From NCBI GenBank assembly GCA_036186865.1, contig AP025047.1:26553253-26617252 (forward strand): 64,000 nt of DNA, in the 5' to 3' direction. This document shows, in pieces, positions 51,784-63,433 of the stretch (its first letter is position 1; the number at the start of each line of letters is the position of its first letter). The translations under genes and the position numbers were made by a program. The DNA comes from Eustoma russellianum. Its lineage: Eukaryota; Streptophyta; Magnoliopsida; Gentianales; Gentianaceae. Below the pieces are notes generated by a model. The model made no database searches. It was not told the DNA's origin and saw only the letters and a list, made by a program, of their open reading frames with translations.

Positions 51784-54060
51784 TGCAACTGATCATATTG
51801 CATCAAACCTATCCTTATTCTCTTCTTACCAACCTGTAAACCATATCTCTATCAAACTACCTACCAAAATGATAGTAGCAGCGACACACATTGGCACAGT
51901 AGTTGTCAATTCCTATATGACTCTCAAGGATGTCTTGTATGTTCCAGTTTTTACCTTCAATCTTTTGTCCCTTAGTAAGCTTACTTCTGATCCTAGCTTA
52001 CTCATTCAGTTTCACTGTGATACTTGCTTGATCCAGGATCAATTGTCCGAGAAGATGATTGGTTTAGCTATATTGTCCCATGGCTTATACTATATGCAAG
52101 GGACTGCAACCTTGAATGCCATGCCAACCTGTCTTGCTACAAAAGCTTCTGACACGGCCAGTATACTATGGCATTGCTGGTTGAGGCATTTCCTCAATAC
52201 CCAAAATAAAAAGAATCTAGAAACATGATGCTTCAGTGTCAGCAGAAGAGCTCTCTATTCCTTGTTCCATATGTCCCCTATCAAAGCTCAGAAAATTCTC
52301 CTTTCCTATTTCTATTTCAGTCTGTAAAAATCCTTTCGATCTTGTCCATGTTGACATTTGGAGGCCGAACAGGCACCCGACATTGTATGCACAAAGATTC
52401 GTCCTTACAATTGTAGATGATTACAATAGATATGTTTGGGTCTGCTTGTAGAAATCAAAATGTGAATTCAGAGGTTTATTGCAAAACTTCTGCCATTATG
52501 TTGCTACTCAACTTGAAAAAACCATTAAAGCCCTTAGAACAGATAATGGACAGGAGTTTAATATGCTTGAATTTTATTTGAAGCATTGCATTATTCACCA
52601 GAAAAGCTATGTATATACACCACAGCAAAATGGTATGGTGGAAAGAAAGCACCAACATATACTTAAAGCTGCAAGATCACTAAAATTCCAAGCACATCTA
52701 ACCATGTCTTATTGGGGCTTTGCCATTCTACATGTTGTACATCTTACCAACCTCATACCAACTCCTATTCTTCATCATAAAAAACCTTTTGAACTATTGT
52801 ATCAAAATAAACCTATTTACCAGCACCATAGGGTGTTTGGTTGCCTTTCATATGCCTATAACCAGTTGCCTAGCAAATATAAATTCACACACAAGGCCAT
52901 TAAATGTCTCTTTCTTGGTATTCCTTCTACTACAAAAGGTTATATCTTACAAAACCTTGAAGCCAAAGATATCTTTCTGTCCAGAGATGTTCAATTTGAT
53001 GAACACCATTTTCCTTTTGATCCTAACTCAGACTTCACACACACTGAGTCATCCACTCAGACATATCTTAACACACCTAATTTCTTCACTGATTCTCCAT
53101 CTTTTCCATCCTATATACTAGCCTCTCATGTTCCTAATTCTTCTGCTCAGCCATCACCTTCCACATCATCATCATCTCGTGTCAATACCATTACACCAAC
53201 CAGCCCTGGATTCACTTTAGACATTCCCCTCATCATTAATCTAGATGCTCAACTATTGATCTATGACCCTAACATTCCTCATATCTCAGAACCTGAAACT
53301 TCATCAAGGCCAGTCAAGCAGAGAAAACCACCAGCGTATCTCCATAACTATCATTGCAACCATCTTACAACATCCACTCCTAAATATCCTCTTCAGTCTC
53401 ATTACTCATTGCATCAGTTGACACCAAATTGCAAAAAGTATGAGCTTAACGTTAGTTTGCAGCGAGAACCTACAACCTATCACCAAGAAGCACAGTCAGC
53501 TCACTTGCAGCAGGCTATGCAAGCTGAGCAAGCAGCCTTGGAAGCCAATGATACTTGGAGCTTAGTCCAGTTACCTATAGGTAGCAGACCAATTGGGTGC
53601 AAGTGGGTATACAAAATCAATAGGAAGGCTGATGGAAGTATTGAGCGTTACAAGGCTAGGTTGGTTGCTAATGGGTACACTTAGCAACCTGGGGTTGATT
53701 ACGGTGATACCTTCTCTCCTATAGCAAAAATGACCAATTTTAGACTCATGATTGCATTAGCTTCTGTTAGAAATTGGCATCTTCATCAATTTGATGTCAG
53801 CAATGCTTTTCTTCTGGGGATTTGCATCAGGAAATCTATATGACCCTAATTGATGATATCAACAATGTTTTTCTTCATGGGGATTTGCATCAGGAAATCT
53901 ATATGACCTTGCCTGAGGGTGTGCCTTCCTCCTGCCCCTGGTACAATATGTATCCTCACCAAGTCCTTGTATGGTTTAAAGCAATCTAGTAGGCTATGGA
54001 ACGTGCAGCTAACCCAGTTTCTCTTATCTAATGGCTATAAACAGTCCAAACATGATTGCA
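51770..54060 (+). pseudogene. copia F protease, integrase and first half of reverse transcriptase
   Basis: The protease motif reads LDYSATDHIASN, so the catalytic DSG is lost. LKDVLYVPVFTFNLLSLSKL follows, then CSICPLSKLRKF, HVDIWRPNRHPT, TIVDDYNRYVW (52236-52451), and RTDNGQEF, NGMVERKHQH with integrase acidic residues (52479 on). The Ser/Pro-rich spacer leads to IGCKWVYKINRKADGSIERYKARLVANGYT, a TAG at 53682, and the reverse transcriptase LHQFDVSNAF. A local duplication of about 60 bases lies at 53790-53910. SLYGLKQSS continues to the insertion point of copia G in the sequence HDCTM. Confidence 0.8.
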
Positions 54061-54065
54061 CTATG
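54061..54065. repeat. Target duplication of copia G, left copy (CTATG)
   Basis: It matches 61962-61966 exactly. Joining the copia F sequence across it keeps the reverse transcriptase reading in phase. Confidence 0.93.
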
Positions 54066-55522
54066 TCTTAGTGTATGTGCCCTAGGCCATGATTTGGATA
54101 TTTATGTTATGCATTTATTATTAATAAAAGAGGTTTTATTATCATTATTGTTAGTTTGTATGTTACACAATTTTGATATATGTCCCTGATTCATTATTGT
54201 TATGGAGATAAAATAATTTATAATCAGTATGAGTATTGATTTGATAATCATGAGATGATTATGTGTATGGTGATACAAATCAATCTCATAGATACTTGTT
54301 AGAGAACAGTGTATTGGATAGACCCATCATGAGATTGCTACATGGATTAGCGTCATAAGTAAATCTCATGATAGTCATGTTTTAATCCTTTGACTTGAGA
54401 TTGTCATAGTTTCCAACATAAGGACTATTATATTTTGACATGATCAAACGTTATCCGTAACTGGATAATAATAATAAAGGTCATGATTGAATGTGATAGA
54501 AATTATGTAGAGGATATTGAACAATCAAGATAGAATTTGTCCCTCTCTTTTGAGAGAGATATCTTTGGGCCCCTCGATTAGTGAGACTGTGAAATGCATG
54601 GCCGTGCTCAAATGAATTGATAGTGTGATCAATATCATTTGTTTTATCAGTCTACTTAGAGATCGAGTAATAATATGTTTGAACTATATAAGTATGACGC
54701 TGACCATGACTTATGTTCAAACTAGATATCGTGTGACAAAGGGATTAATGCATGTACTATTATTAGGCTAGTTGGACTTTACTCGTATTAATTGGGTAGT
54801 TGTAATGCCTTGCTAGAGGCCAATTACGACTTGTTGGTTTAATAGAGATTTAATCAACTGCCAATTAATATGGGCCTATCGGGTCACACACAAGAATGCG
54901 TATGGCTGAAATTAATAATATTAATAATATTAATATTGGATATTAATTATTATTATTATTATTATCGTTTTAATATTAATAATATTAATATTGGATATTA
55001 ATTATTATTAATATTATTATTTTCGTTTTTGTGGTTATATGTATATAGATATATATATATGCTGTCAGATAATAATGAGAGAATCCATATCTGATATGGA
55101 TTTTGAATATCCAGACAGAATCCATATCTGATATGGATTTTGATTGGCATCAACGAAACCGATTAGGACTCAGTTTTTAATATCCATAAATGCATATATA
55201 TATATCTATGTATCTTGTACATAGAGACATACGAAATACACACGAAAACAACAGAAACCCTAGAATCGTTTTTGTGAAAAACAAGTTCTTCAGCCGCGCC
55301 GTTTGAAGAGCTAGCACTCCGGGCAGAAGCGTTCGTGTGGATACCGACAGAGGGTGTTCGTGATTTCGCACCTCTTCCATCTGCAGACTTCGAATCTATG
55401 GAGGTAGTTTTTGATTTCTTTTGTCGAATTAAACGAACAACATGGATCCTTGGTAGGAAATCGGAGATCAAGTTTTGTTTTCCGCTGTGCGTTTGGCAGT
55501 GATCTCGGTTGATTTCCTAACA
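54066..55522 (+). repeat. copia G 5' LTR
   Basis: It begins TCTTAGTGTATGTGCC, where the 3' LTR has TGTTAGTG, so the terminal TG is mutated. A possible TATA box CTATATAAG is at 54684-54692. It has an AT-rich ATTAAT repeat region (54910-55020) and two ATCCATATCTGATATGGAT palindromes (55083-55101, 55120-55138). It ends TTCCTAACA. Confidence 0.93.
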
Positions 55523-55523
55523 G

Positions 55524-55535
55524 TGGTATCAGAGA
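55524..55535 (+). other. copia G primer binding site (tRNA-Met)
   Basis: TGGTATCAGAGA, one base after the LTR end. Confidence 0.88.
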
Positions 55536-56530
55536 CACTTGTTGATTTCGTTTAAATCGATTATATCATGCTTATGTGATTATATGTTTACTGTTTTTCG
55601 TATGGCATGATATGTACAAAAACCCCAACTCGGATTTCATATGATGAGAGAAGAATGGTGTTTTTCAAATCGTTTTCATGAGATGATTTGTATACGGCAG
55701 TTTTCATTTGTCATGTGATGATCAAAACCGATTCTGTTTATATTAGATATAAACATACGCTATGTGTAAAACCCTATTCGAAAATGGTGATGGCGACACA
55801 CACCAAGGACGAGTGGATTCTATGGAGATGGAGGCACGGGCTCAAGACAAGAAGATATGTATCATTGCAAATGTTGTAATAGGAAGTCTTTCACATAGGG
55901 TTTCCTTTATGATCTTCATCTGGTCTCATGAAGATCATATTTAGTTTGGCCATGCTATGTCATGTTTACATATTTATCATTTTGTATGAGATGCGTGGAT
56001 GATATATTATATATGCATATAGGATGCTACGATATAATGATATGCAATGCAAGACATAAACTAAGTTGAACCCTCATTAATAATTTAAGTCTTGATGCCA
56101 TCCATGTCTTAAACACCTATTAAAACTGGGATTGTATTAAAGTAGGTATTGCCAAAGCAATGTGCTTTAAACATTCCTAGCTACGTAGGATGAGTAATAG
56201 TGCTACTCATATGTTTAAAATTGGTTAGACTTAATTGGGCTATCAAAACGGTTTTGGGCCCAAGGCATTAGATGGAATCTAACATACAATGATATATGAT
56301 GTCATTATTCCATAAATTCTAAGAATTACATGAGATGTAATCGGTAAAGATGTTACCTACCTAAATAACTTAATTTTAAGCGTCATGCCAAAGCTGAGTT
56401 TAGAATTAAGTCAAATATGGATCTTAGCTCACTAAAATATTTCTTTTGAGGGTTATATTTTAGTGGGAGTTTTATAAATTTTAACCTCATTATTAATAAA
56501 GTGTTACTTTGCATGTTTTGTAGATCATAA
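55536..56530 (+). other. copia G leader, about 1 kb, non-coding
   Basis: There is no coding similarity between the primer binding site and the gag ATG at 56531. It contains ATG-rich AT-rich sequence only. A leader of this length is common in long-LTR copia elements. Confidence 0.65.
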
Positions 56531-59500
56531 ATGGCTGCTAAATACAATTCCACCTTATCGCTGCGATCTATCCTTGAGAAGGAAAAACTAAAAGAATGTG
56601 GGACTAATTTTGTTGACTGGTTTTGAAACTTGAGAATTGTTCTCAAGCAAGAAAAGAAGTCCTACGTGCTCGATGACCCTGTCCCTGAACCCCCTCCTGC
56701 TGATGCTTCTGTTGCTGTTAAGAACAAGTATAAGAACTATGTTGAAGATTCCAATGACATAGGATGTCTAATGTTGGCAACTATGTGTCCAGGACTTCAG
56801 AAACACTTAAAAGCTTATGAGATGAGTGTGCATTTCAAACAAGCTTTCCAACAACAGGCTAGGCAGGATAGGTTCGACACCGCTGTTGCACTTTTTGACT
56901 GTAAGATGTCTGAAGGTGAATCTGTTAGCGCTCATGTTCTGAAGATGAAAGGCTATATAGATCACCTTGCAAGACTTGGATATCCCCTGAGTTTGGAACT
57001 CGCCACGGATTTGATCCTACACTCTTTGCCTAGCAGTTTTTCTCAGTTCGTCATGAACTACAATATGAATAATATGGAAAAGTCTATTCCTGAGATACAT
57101 GGTATGCTCAAAACTGCTGAGGGGAATATCAAGAATCCTACTCATGTATTGAGTGTCAATACCAAGCTAATGAAAAGGAAAGCTAAAGGCAAGGGTAAGG
57201 CTAAAAGTGCAAAGGGTGCAAAAGGGGCAAAGGGTCAAGCTAAACCGAAACCTGGTCCCAAGGCAAAGGTTCCAAAGGAAGGAACTTGTTTCCATTGCAA
57301 CAAGCCTGGGCATTGGAAAAGAAATTGTGATGTTTATTTGGAGGAGTTGAAGAAGCTGAAGGGTAGTACGACTACATCTTCAGGTATTTATGTTATAGAA
57401 ATTAATTTATCTACTTCTTCTTCCTGGGTATTAGATACTGGATGTGGATCCCATATTTTCACAAATATGCAGGGGCTCAAAAGGAGTAGGATGCTGAAGA
57501 AGGGCGAGGTGGACCTACGTGTTGGAAATAGAGCAAGAGTTGCTGCTATAGCTGTAGGGACCTATGAGCTTGTCTTGCCCAATGGGCTTTTGTTAGTTTT
57601 AAACAATTGCTTTTATGTTCCTACTATGAGTAGGAATCTTATTTCAGTGTCTGTTTTGGATGATGAAGGTTATTCATTTTTAATTAAAAATAAGAAGTGT
57701 TCTATTTTTGATAAAAATGACTTGCTTCATTGTATTGCAAGTAGTTATAATGGCATTTATGTCCTTAACCTTGATGATTCCAATGACGGTAATATTTATA
57801 ACATATCTTCAAAGAGAACTAAGCCAAATGAACTAAACCCTGCATATTTATGGCATTGTCGCCTTAGCCATATAAATGAGAAGCGCGTATCTGAACTCCA
57901 TCAAGATGGATTATTAGATTCATTTGATTTTGAATCATTTGAAAATTGCGAGTCTTGTTTGCTTGGAAAGATGACAAATAATCCTTGTACTGGACATAGT
58001 GAAAGGGCTAATGACTTATTGGGCTTGGTACATACAGATGTATGCGGCCCAATCAGCATTAGTGCCAGGGGAGGATTTCAGTATTTCATTACTTTTACTG
58101 ATGATTTCAGTAGGTATGGATATATCTACCTAATGAAACATAAGCATGAGTCATTTGAAATGTTTAGAACTTCTCAAAATGAAGTACAAAATCAACTTGG
58201 TAAGACAATTAAAACCCTTCGATCAGATCGAGGTGGTGAATATTTGAGCCAAGAATTTGACCAACATCTATGAAATTGTGCAATCGTTTCACAGTTGACT
58301 CCTCCAGGAACTCCACAATGGAATGGTGTTTCTGAAAGGAGAAATCGGACTTTATTGGATATGGTTCGATCTATGATGGGTCAAGTAGATCTTCCTTTAT
58401 CCTTTTGGGGTTATGCCTTGGAGACAGCTGCATTCATTTTGAACCGTGTACCATCTAAAGCGGTTGAAAAGACACCATATGAGATGTGGACTGGTAAGAG
58501 ACCCAGTTTGTCTTTTCTTAAGATTTGGGGTTGTGAAGCTTATGTGAAAAGATTAATGTCAGATAAGCTAGCTCCAAAATCTATCAAATGTATTTTTGTG
58601 GGGTATCCTAAAGAAACTAAAGGGTACTATTTCTATATTCCCTCAGAGAACAAAGTGTTTGTTGCACGAAATGGAGTCTTTTTGGAAAAGGAGTTTCTCT
58701 CCAAGAGAACAAGTGGGATTATAGTACAACTTGAGGAAACTCAAGTTCCACAAGATATCGTTGAACCGTCTTTAGAGACGATTTCAGAACCACAAACAGT
58801 TGTGGAGCCTGAAAATGTAACACAAGTCCAACGCAGATCTGATAGGATACATCCTCAGATAGAGAGATACGGATTTCTTGTGACTGATGATAGTTAAGTT
58901 ATGCTCATAGATCAAGATGAGCCTACTACCTATCAGGAAGCTGTGTCAGGTCCAGATTCAGATAAATGGCTTGGAGCCATGAATTCTGAGATGCAATCCA
59001 TGTTTGATAACCAAGTTTGGTCTTTAATTGATCCTCCAGAGGGTATTAAGACTATTGGTTGCAAATGGGTTTTCAAGAAGAAAACTGACATGGATGGAAA
59101 TGTGCAAACCTACAAAGCAAGACTTGTGGCTAAAGGTTTCAAGCAAACTCATGGTATAGACTATGATGAAACCTTTTCACTAGTAGCTATGCTTAAGTCT
59201 ATTCGAATTCTCCTTGCCATTGCAGCATACTATGATTATGAGATATGGCAAATGGATGTCAAAACTGCTTTCCTTAATGGAACTTTACTCGAGGATGTGT
59301 ACATGACACAACCTGAGGGTTGTGTAAATCCTGAGAATTCAAAGAAGGTTTGCAAGCTTCAAAGGTCCATCTATGGATTGAAGCAAGCATCTCGAAGCTG
59401 GAATCTTCGTTTTGATGAAACAGTTAAGAACTTTGGTTTCATCAAGAATGAAGATGAACCTTGTGTTTACAAGATGGTTAGTGGGAGTGCAGTAGTATTT

Positions 59501-60490
59501 CTGGTCTTATATGTGGATGACATATCACTTATTGGGAATGATATCCCTACCTTGCAAAAGGTTAAGGCTTGGTTAGGGAATTCATTTTCAATGAAGGGCT
59601 TGGGTGAGGCTACCTATATCCTTGGTATCAAGATCTATAGAGATAGATCTAAAAGGATAATAGGCTTGAGTCAGAGTACATACATAGATAAAATGTTGAA
59701 AAGGTTCAACATGCAAGAGTCCAAGAAAGGATTCCTGCCTATGTCTCATGGCATTCATCTTAGCAAGAATCAATTTCCTCAGACATCTGATGAGCGAGAT
59801 CGAATGAATAAAATTCCTTATGCTTCTACTATAGGATCGATCATGTATGCCATGTTATGTACTAGACCAGATGTCTCATATCCATTGAGCACAACAAGTA
59901 GATATCAAGCTGACCCTCGTGAAGGTCACTGGACAGCTGTCAAGAATATTCTTAAGTACCTCAGTAGGACTAAAGATGTATTCTTGGTTTATGGAGGTTT
60001 GGATGACGAGTTAGTTGTAAATGGTTACACAGATGATAGCTTCCAAACCGACATAGATGATTTCAGGTCGCAGTCCGGTTTTGTATTCACATTGAATGGT
60101 GGAGCTGTTAGTTGGAAGAGTTCAAAACAAAGCACTGTGGCTGATTCTACAACAGAGGCTGAGTATATAGCAGCATCAGATGCAGCTAAAGAAGCAGTTT
60201 GGTTGAAGAAGTTCATCACTGAGCTAAGAGTGGTACCTAGCATTGCAAATCCTATGGACATTTATTGTGACAACAATGGTACCATAGCACAAGCAAAGGA
60301 GCCTAGGTCTCATCAGAGATCTAAACATATACTCAGACGCTACCATCTCATTCGAGACATCATCGATAGAGGAGATGTCAAGATATGCAAAGTTGTCACA
60401 AATGATAACATAGCGGATCCATTGACTAAGCCTCTCTCACGGGTCAAGCATGATCAGCACACTAGATCTATGGGTCTCAGATATTTGTAG
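56531..60490 (+). pseudogene. copia G gag-pol polyprotein, one frame with three nonsense codons
   Basis: The ATG at 56531 and the stop at 60488-60490 enclose 1319 codons in one phase. Nonsense codons are TGA 56624-56626, TGA 58271-58273 and TAA 58895-58897. Gag includes NFVDWF, LRIVLKQEKKSYVLDDP and a Lys-rich stretch before the CCHC knuckle CFHCNKPGHWKRNC (residues about 253-266). The protease is WVLDTGCGSHI (about 298). The pre-integrase is LWHCRLSHI..CESCLLGK. The integrase has HTDVCGP, RSDRGGEY and NGVSERRNR. The reverse transcriptase runs from IGCKWVFKKK to LYVDDISLI. RNase H has YTDDSFQ, STTEAEY, CDNNGTI and RSKHI. All catalytic motifs are present. Confidence 0.93.
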
Positions 60491-60498
60491 GCCTAGTG

Positions 60499-60510
60499 CA
60501 AGTGGGAGAT
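60499..60510 (+). other. copia G polypurine tract
   Basis: CAAGTGGGAGAT directly before the 3' LTR TGTTAG. Confidence 0.85.
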
Positions 60511-61961
60511 TGTTAGTGTATGTGCCCTAGGCCATGATTTGGATATTTATGTTATGCATTTATTATTAATAAAAGAGGTTTTATTATCATTATTGTTGGT
60601 TAGTATGTTACACAATTTTGATATATGTCCCTGATTCATTATTGTAATGGAGATAAAATAATTTATAATCAGTATGAGTATTGATTTGATAATCATGAGA
60701 TGATTATGTGTATGGTGATACTAATCAATCTCATAGATACTTGTTAGAGAACAATGTATTGGATAGACCCATCATGAGATTGCTACATGGATTAGCGTCA
60801 TAAGTAAATCTCATGATAGTCATGTTTTAATCCTTTGACTTGAGATTGTCATAGTTTCCAACATAAGGACTATTATATTTTGACATGATCAAACGTTATC
60901 CGTAACTGGATAATAATAAAGGTGATGATTGAATGTGATAGAAATTATGTAGAGGATATTGAACAATCAAGATAGAATTTGTCCCTCTCTTTTGAGAGAG
61001 ATATCTTTGGGCCCCTCGATTAGTGAGACTGTGAAATGCATGGCCGTGCTCAAATGAATTGATTGTGTGATCAATATCATTTGTTTTATCAGTCTACTTA
61101 GAGATCGAGTAATCATATGTTTGAACTATATAAGTATGACGCTGACCATGACTTATGTTCAAACTAGATATCGTGTGACAAAGGGATTAATGCATGTACT
61201 ATTATTAGGCTAGTTGGACTTTACTCGTATTAATTGGGTAGTTGTAATGCCTTGCTAGAGGCCAATTACGACTTGTTGGTTTAATAGAGATTTAATCAAC
61301 TGCCAATTAATATGGGCCTATCGGGTCACACACAAGAATGCGTATGGCTGAGATTAATAATATTAATAATATTAATATTGGATATTAATTATTATTATTA
61401 TTATCGTTTTAATATTAATAATATTAATATTGGATATTAATTATTATTAATATTATTATTTTCGTTTTTGTGGTTATATGTATATAGATATATATATGCT
61501 GTCAGATAATAATGAGAGAATCCATATCTGATATGGATTTTGAATATCCTGACAGAATCCATATCTGATATGGATTTTGATTGGCATCAACGAAACCGAT
61601 TAGGACTCGGTTTTTAATATCCATAAATGCGTATATATATATATCTATGTATCTCGTACATAGAGACATACGAAATACACACGAAAACAACAGAAACCCT
61701 AGAATCGTTTTTGTGAAAAACGAGTTCTTCAGCCGCGCCGTTTGAAGAGCTAGCACTCCGGGCGGAAGCATTCGTGTGGATACCGACAGAGGGTGTTCGT
61801 GATTTCACACCTCTTCCATCTGCAGACTTCGAATCTACGGAGGTAGTTTTTGATTTCTTTTGTCGAATTAAACGAACAACATGGATCCTTGGTAGGAAAT
61901 CGGAGATCAAGTTTTGTTTTCCGCTGCGCGTTTGGCAGTGATCTCGGTTGATTTTCTAACA
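60511..61961 (+). repeat. copia G 3' LTR
   Basis: It begins TGTTAGTGTATGTGCC after the polypurine tract and ends TTTTCTAACA. It has the same palindrome pair (61520-61538, 61557-61575) and candidate TATA box (61126-61134). Confidence 0.93.
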
Positions 61962-61966
61962 CTATG
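61962..61966. repeat. Target duplication of copia G, right copy (CTATG)
   Basis: Identical to 54061-54065. Confidence 0.93.
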
Positions 61967-62976
61967 TTCACCCGAAAAACATCAGGCACCTTCCTTGTTC
62001 TCCTTGTTTGTGTAGATGACATTTTAGTGGCTAGTGATTCTTTGTTTGAAGTCCAAGCTCTCAAGGATTCTTTGCATCAGGTCTTTCACATCAAGGACCT
62101 TGGTGCTCTCAAGTACTTCCTAGGCTTAGAAGTGTCCATGTCTCAGGGGAGGATTGTGTTTTTCCAAAGGAAGTAAACATTGGAATTACTGCAAGAAACT
62201 GGAATCCTTGCCTCTATGCCTGCCAAGAGTCCCATGGAGCAAAACCTGAAGTTGGCACACAATGATTCAGAGCTGATAGAAGACGTATATGGTTACATAA
62301 TAATGATTAGGAAGTTATTGTATCTTACTATTACCAGACCAGATATTACATATGAAGTGCACTAGCTCAGTCAGTTTCTTGATGACCCTACTAGCTTACA
62401 TCTCAAGGCAGCACAGAGAGTGTTGAGATACTTGAAAGGCATACCAGAACAAGGACTTTTCTATCCCAGTACAGGTTACTTGAAGATCACAACCTTTTCA
62501 GACTGAAATTGGGGTGGATGTTCAGAAAGCAGAAAGTCAGTGACAGGATATTGTGTATTGCTTGGAAGTTCATTGATATCCTGGAAGGCTAAGAAGCAAA
62601 CCACAGTCTCCAAGTCTTCTTCAGAGGCTGAATATAGAGCTCTTGCCTCAACAACTTGTGAGGTGCAATGGATACTCTATTTGTTAAAGGATTTGAAGAT
62701 TGATCGTGGTGAGCCATTTGATTTATTTTGTGATAATAGGAGTTCCATTTACATTGTGGAAAATCCAGTGTTTCATGAGAGAACCAAACCTATAGAGATT
62801 GATTGCCACATTGTAAGGGATAAGTGCCGAGAAGGCTTTATCAGACATGAGCCCATTAGTACTAGACTGCAGCTTGCTGATATCTTCACTAAGGCATTGG
62901 ACTCACGCGGGTTAAGCATCCTGACTGAGACTTTAGGGGTTTGTAATCTGTTTTCTCAGTCAGGATTGAGGGGAGG
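61964..62976 (+). pseudogene. copia F reverse transcriptase end and RNase H
   Basis: FTRKTSGTFLVLLVCVDDILVASD continues the catalytic region. The usual YVDD is CVDD. IKDLGALKYFLGLEV follows, then a stop at 62174, LYLTITRPDITYEVH, a stop at 62363, VLRYLKGIPEQGLF, a damaged first Asp of RNase H (FSD then stop), SVTGYCVLLGSSLISWKAKKQTTVSKSSSEAEYR, LFCDNRSSIYI and RTKPIEIDCHIVRDKCREG. The 180-codon stretch from 62540 is undamaged and runs into the polypurine tract and LTR. Confidence 0.83.
62966..62976 (+). other. copia F polypurine tract
   Basis: TTGAGGGGAGG directly before the 3' LTR TGTTGATGGAG. Confidence 0.83.
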
Positions 62977-63433
62977 TGTTGATGGAGTCTTCACCAACAA
63001 GATGATGTTGCAGATGCAAGTGAAGAAGGTAGCAAAGAAGCATATACGTTGGATTGACGTTGTAATCAAAGGATGGGATTGATTGTTAACTAGGCTGCAA
63101 GGTTGGATCACAGGAGTGAAAGGCGCTGCGTTGATGAAGTAAAGAATGAGGTTGAAGAAGAGATGACATGCGGGAGTTTTAAAATAGGGGTGAAAAGACA
63201 TTTTTCTCCGTGGTTCATAACCTGTACTGTTATGCTAATAAGGGCAATTTAGTAATTTTGCATCTATAATTCTGTTTCAACTGCTGTACAAAACGGGTTA
63301 CTTTAGTACCCTTTTCAGACGGTTAATTTTTTAGCAAGAAATTCCCTCCATTGCATTATTCTTTTCGCTGGTTTTCGTCTTCTTTCAATTGTTCTCATTT
63401 TCCTCTTTCGATTGCTTGTTTCAATTTTTGTCA
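62977..63433 (+). repeat. copia F 3' LTR
   Basis: It starts TGTTGATGGAGTC, shares CACCAACA, GCTGCAAGGTTGGATCACAG and CAACTGCTGTACAAAAC with the 5' LTR, and ends CAATTTTTGTCA. Confidence 0.85.

Larger units (their letters stand above)
54066..61961 (+). mobile_element. copia G: recent Ty1/copia element, long LTRs
   Basis: The LTRs are 1457 bases (54066-55522) and 1451 bases (60511-61961) and differ at roughly 20 substitutions plus a few short-repeat length changes. The target duplication CTATG is perfect. A tRNA-Met primer binding site, a polypurine tract AAGTGGGAGAT and a single gag-pol frame interrupted by three nonsense codons are present. The gag and LTR length suggest an Angela/Tork-like lineage, which I infer from memory of family features. 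It is nested in the reverse transcriptase of copia F. Confidence 0.95.
49998..63433 (+). mobile_element. copia F: old Ty1/copia element, split by copia G
   Basis: The LTRs are at 49998-50488 and 62977-63433, with a near-perfect five-base target duplication. A tRNA-Met primer binding site (50489-50500) and polypurine tract TTGAGGGGAGG (62966-62976) are present. Gag, protease, integrase and the first half of reverse transcriptase precede copia G (54066), and the reverse transcriptase end and RNase H follow it (61967). The protein family is the same as copia1 and H. Many stops and an altered protease site make it inactive. Confidence 0.9.
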
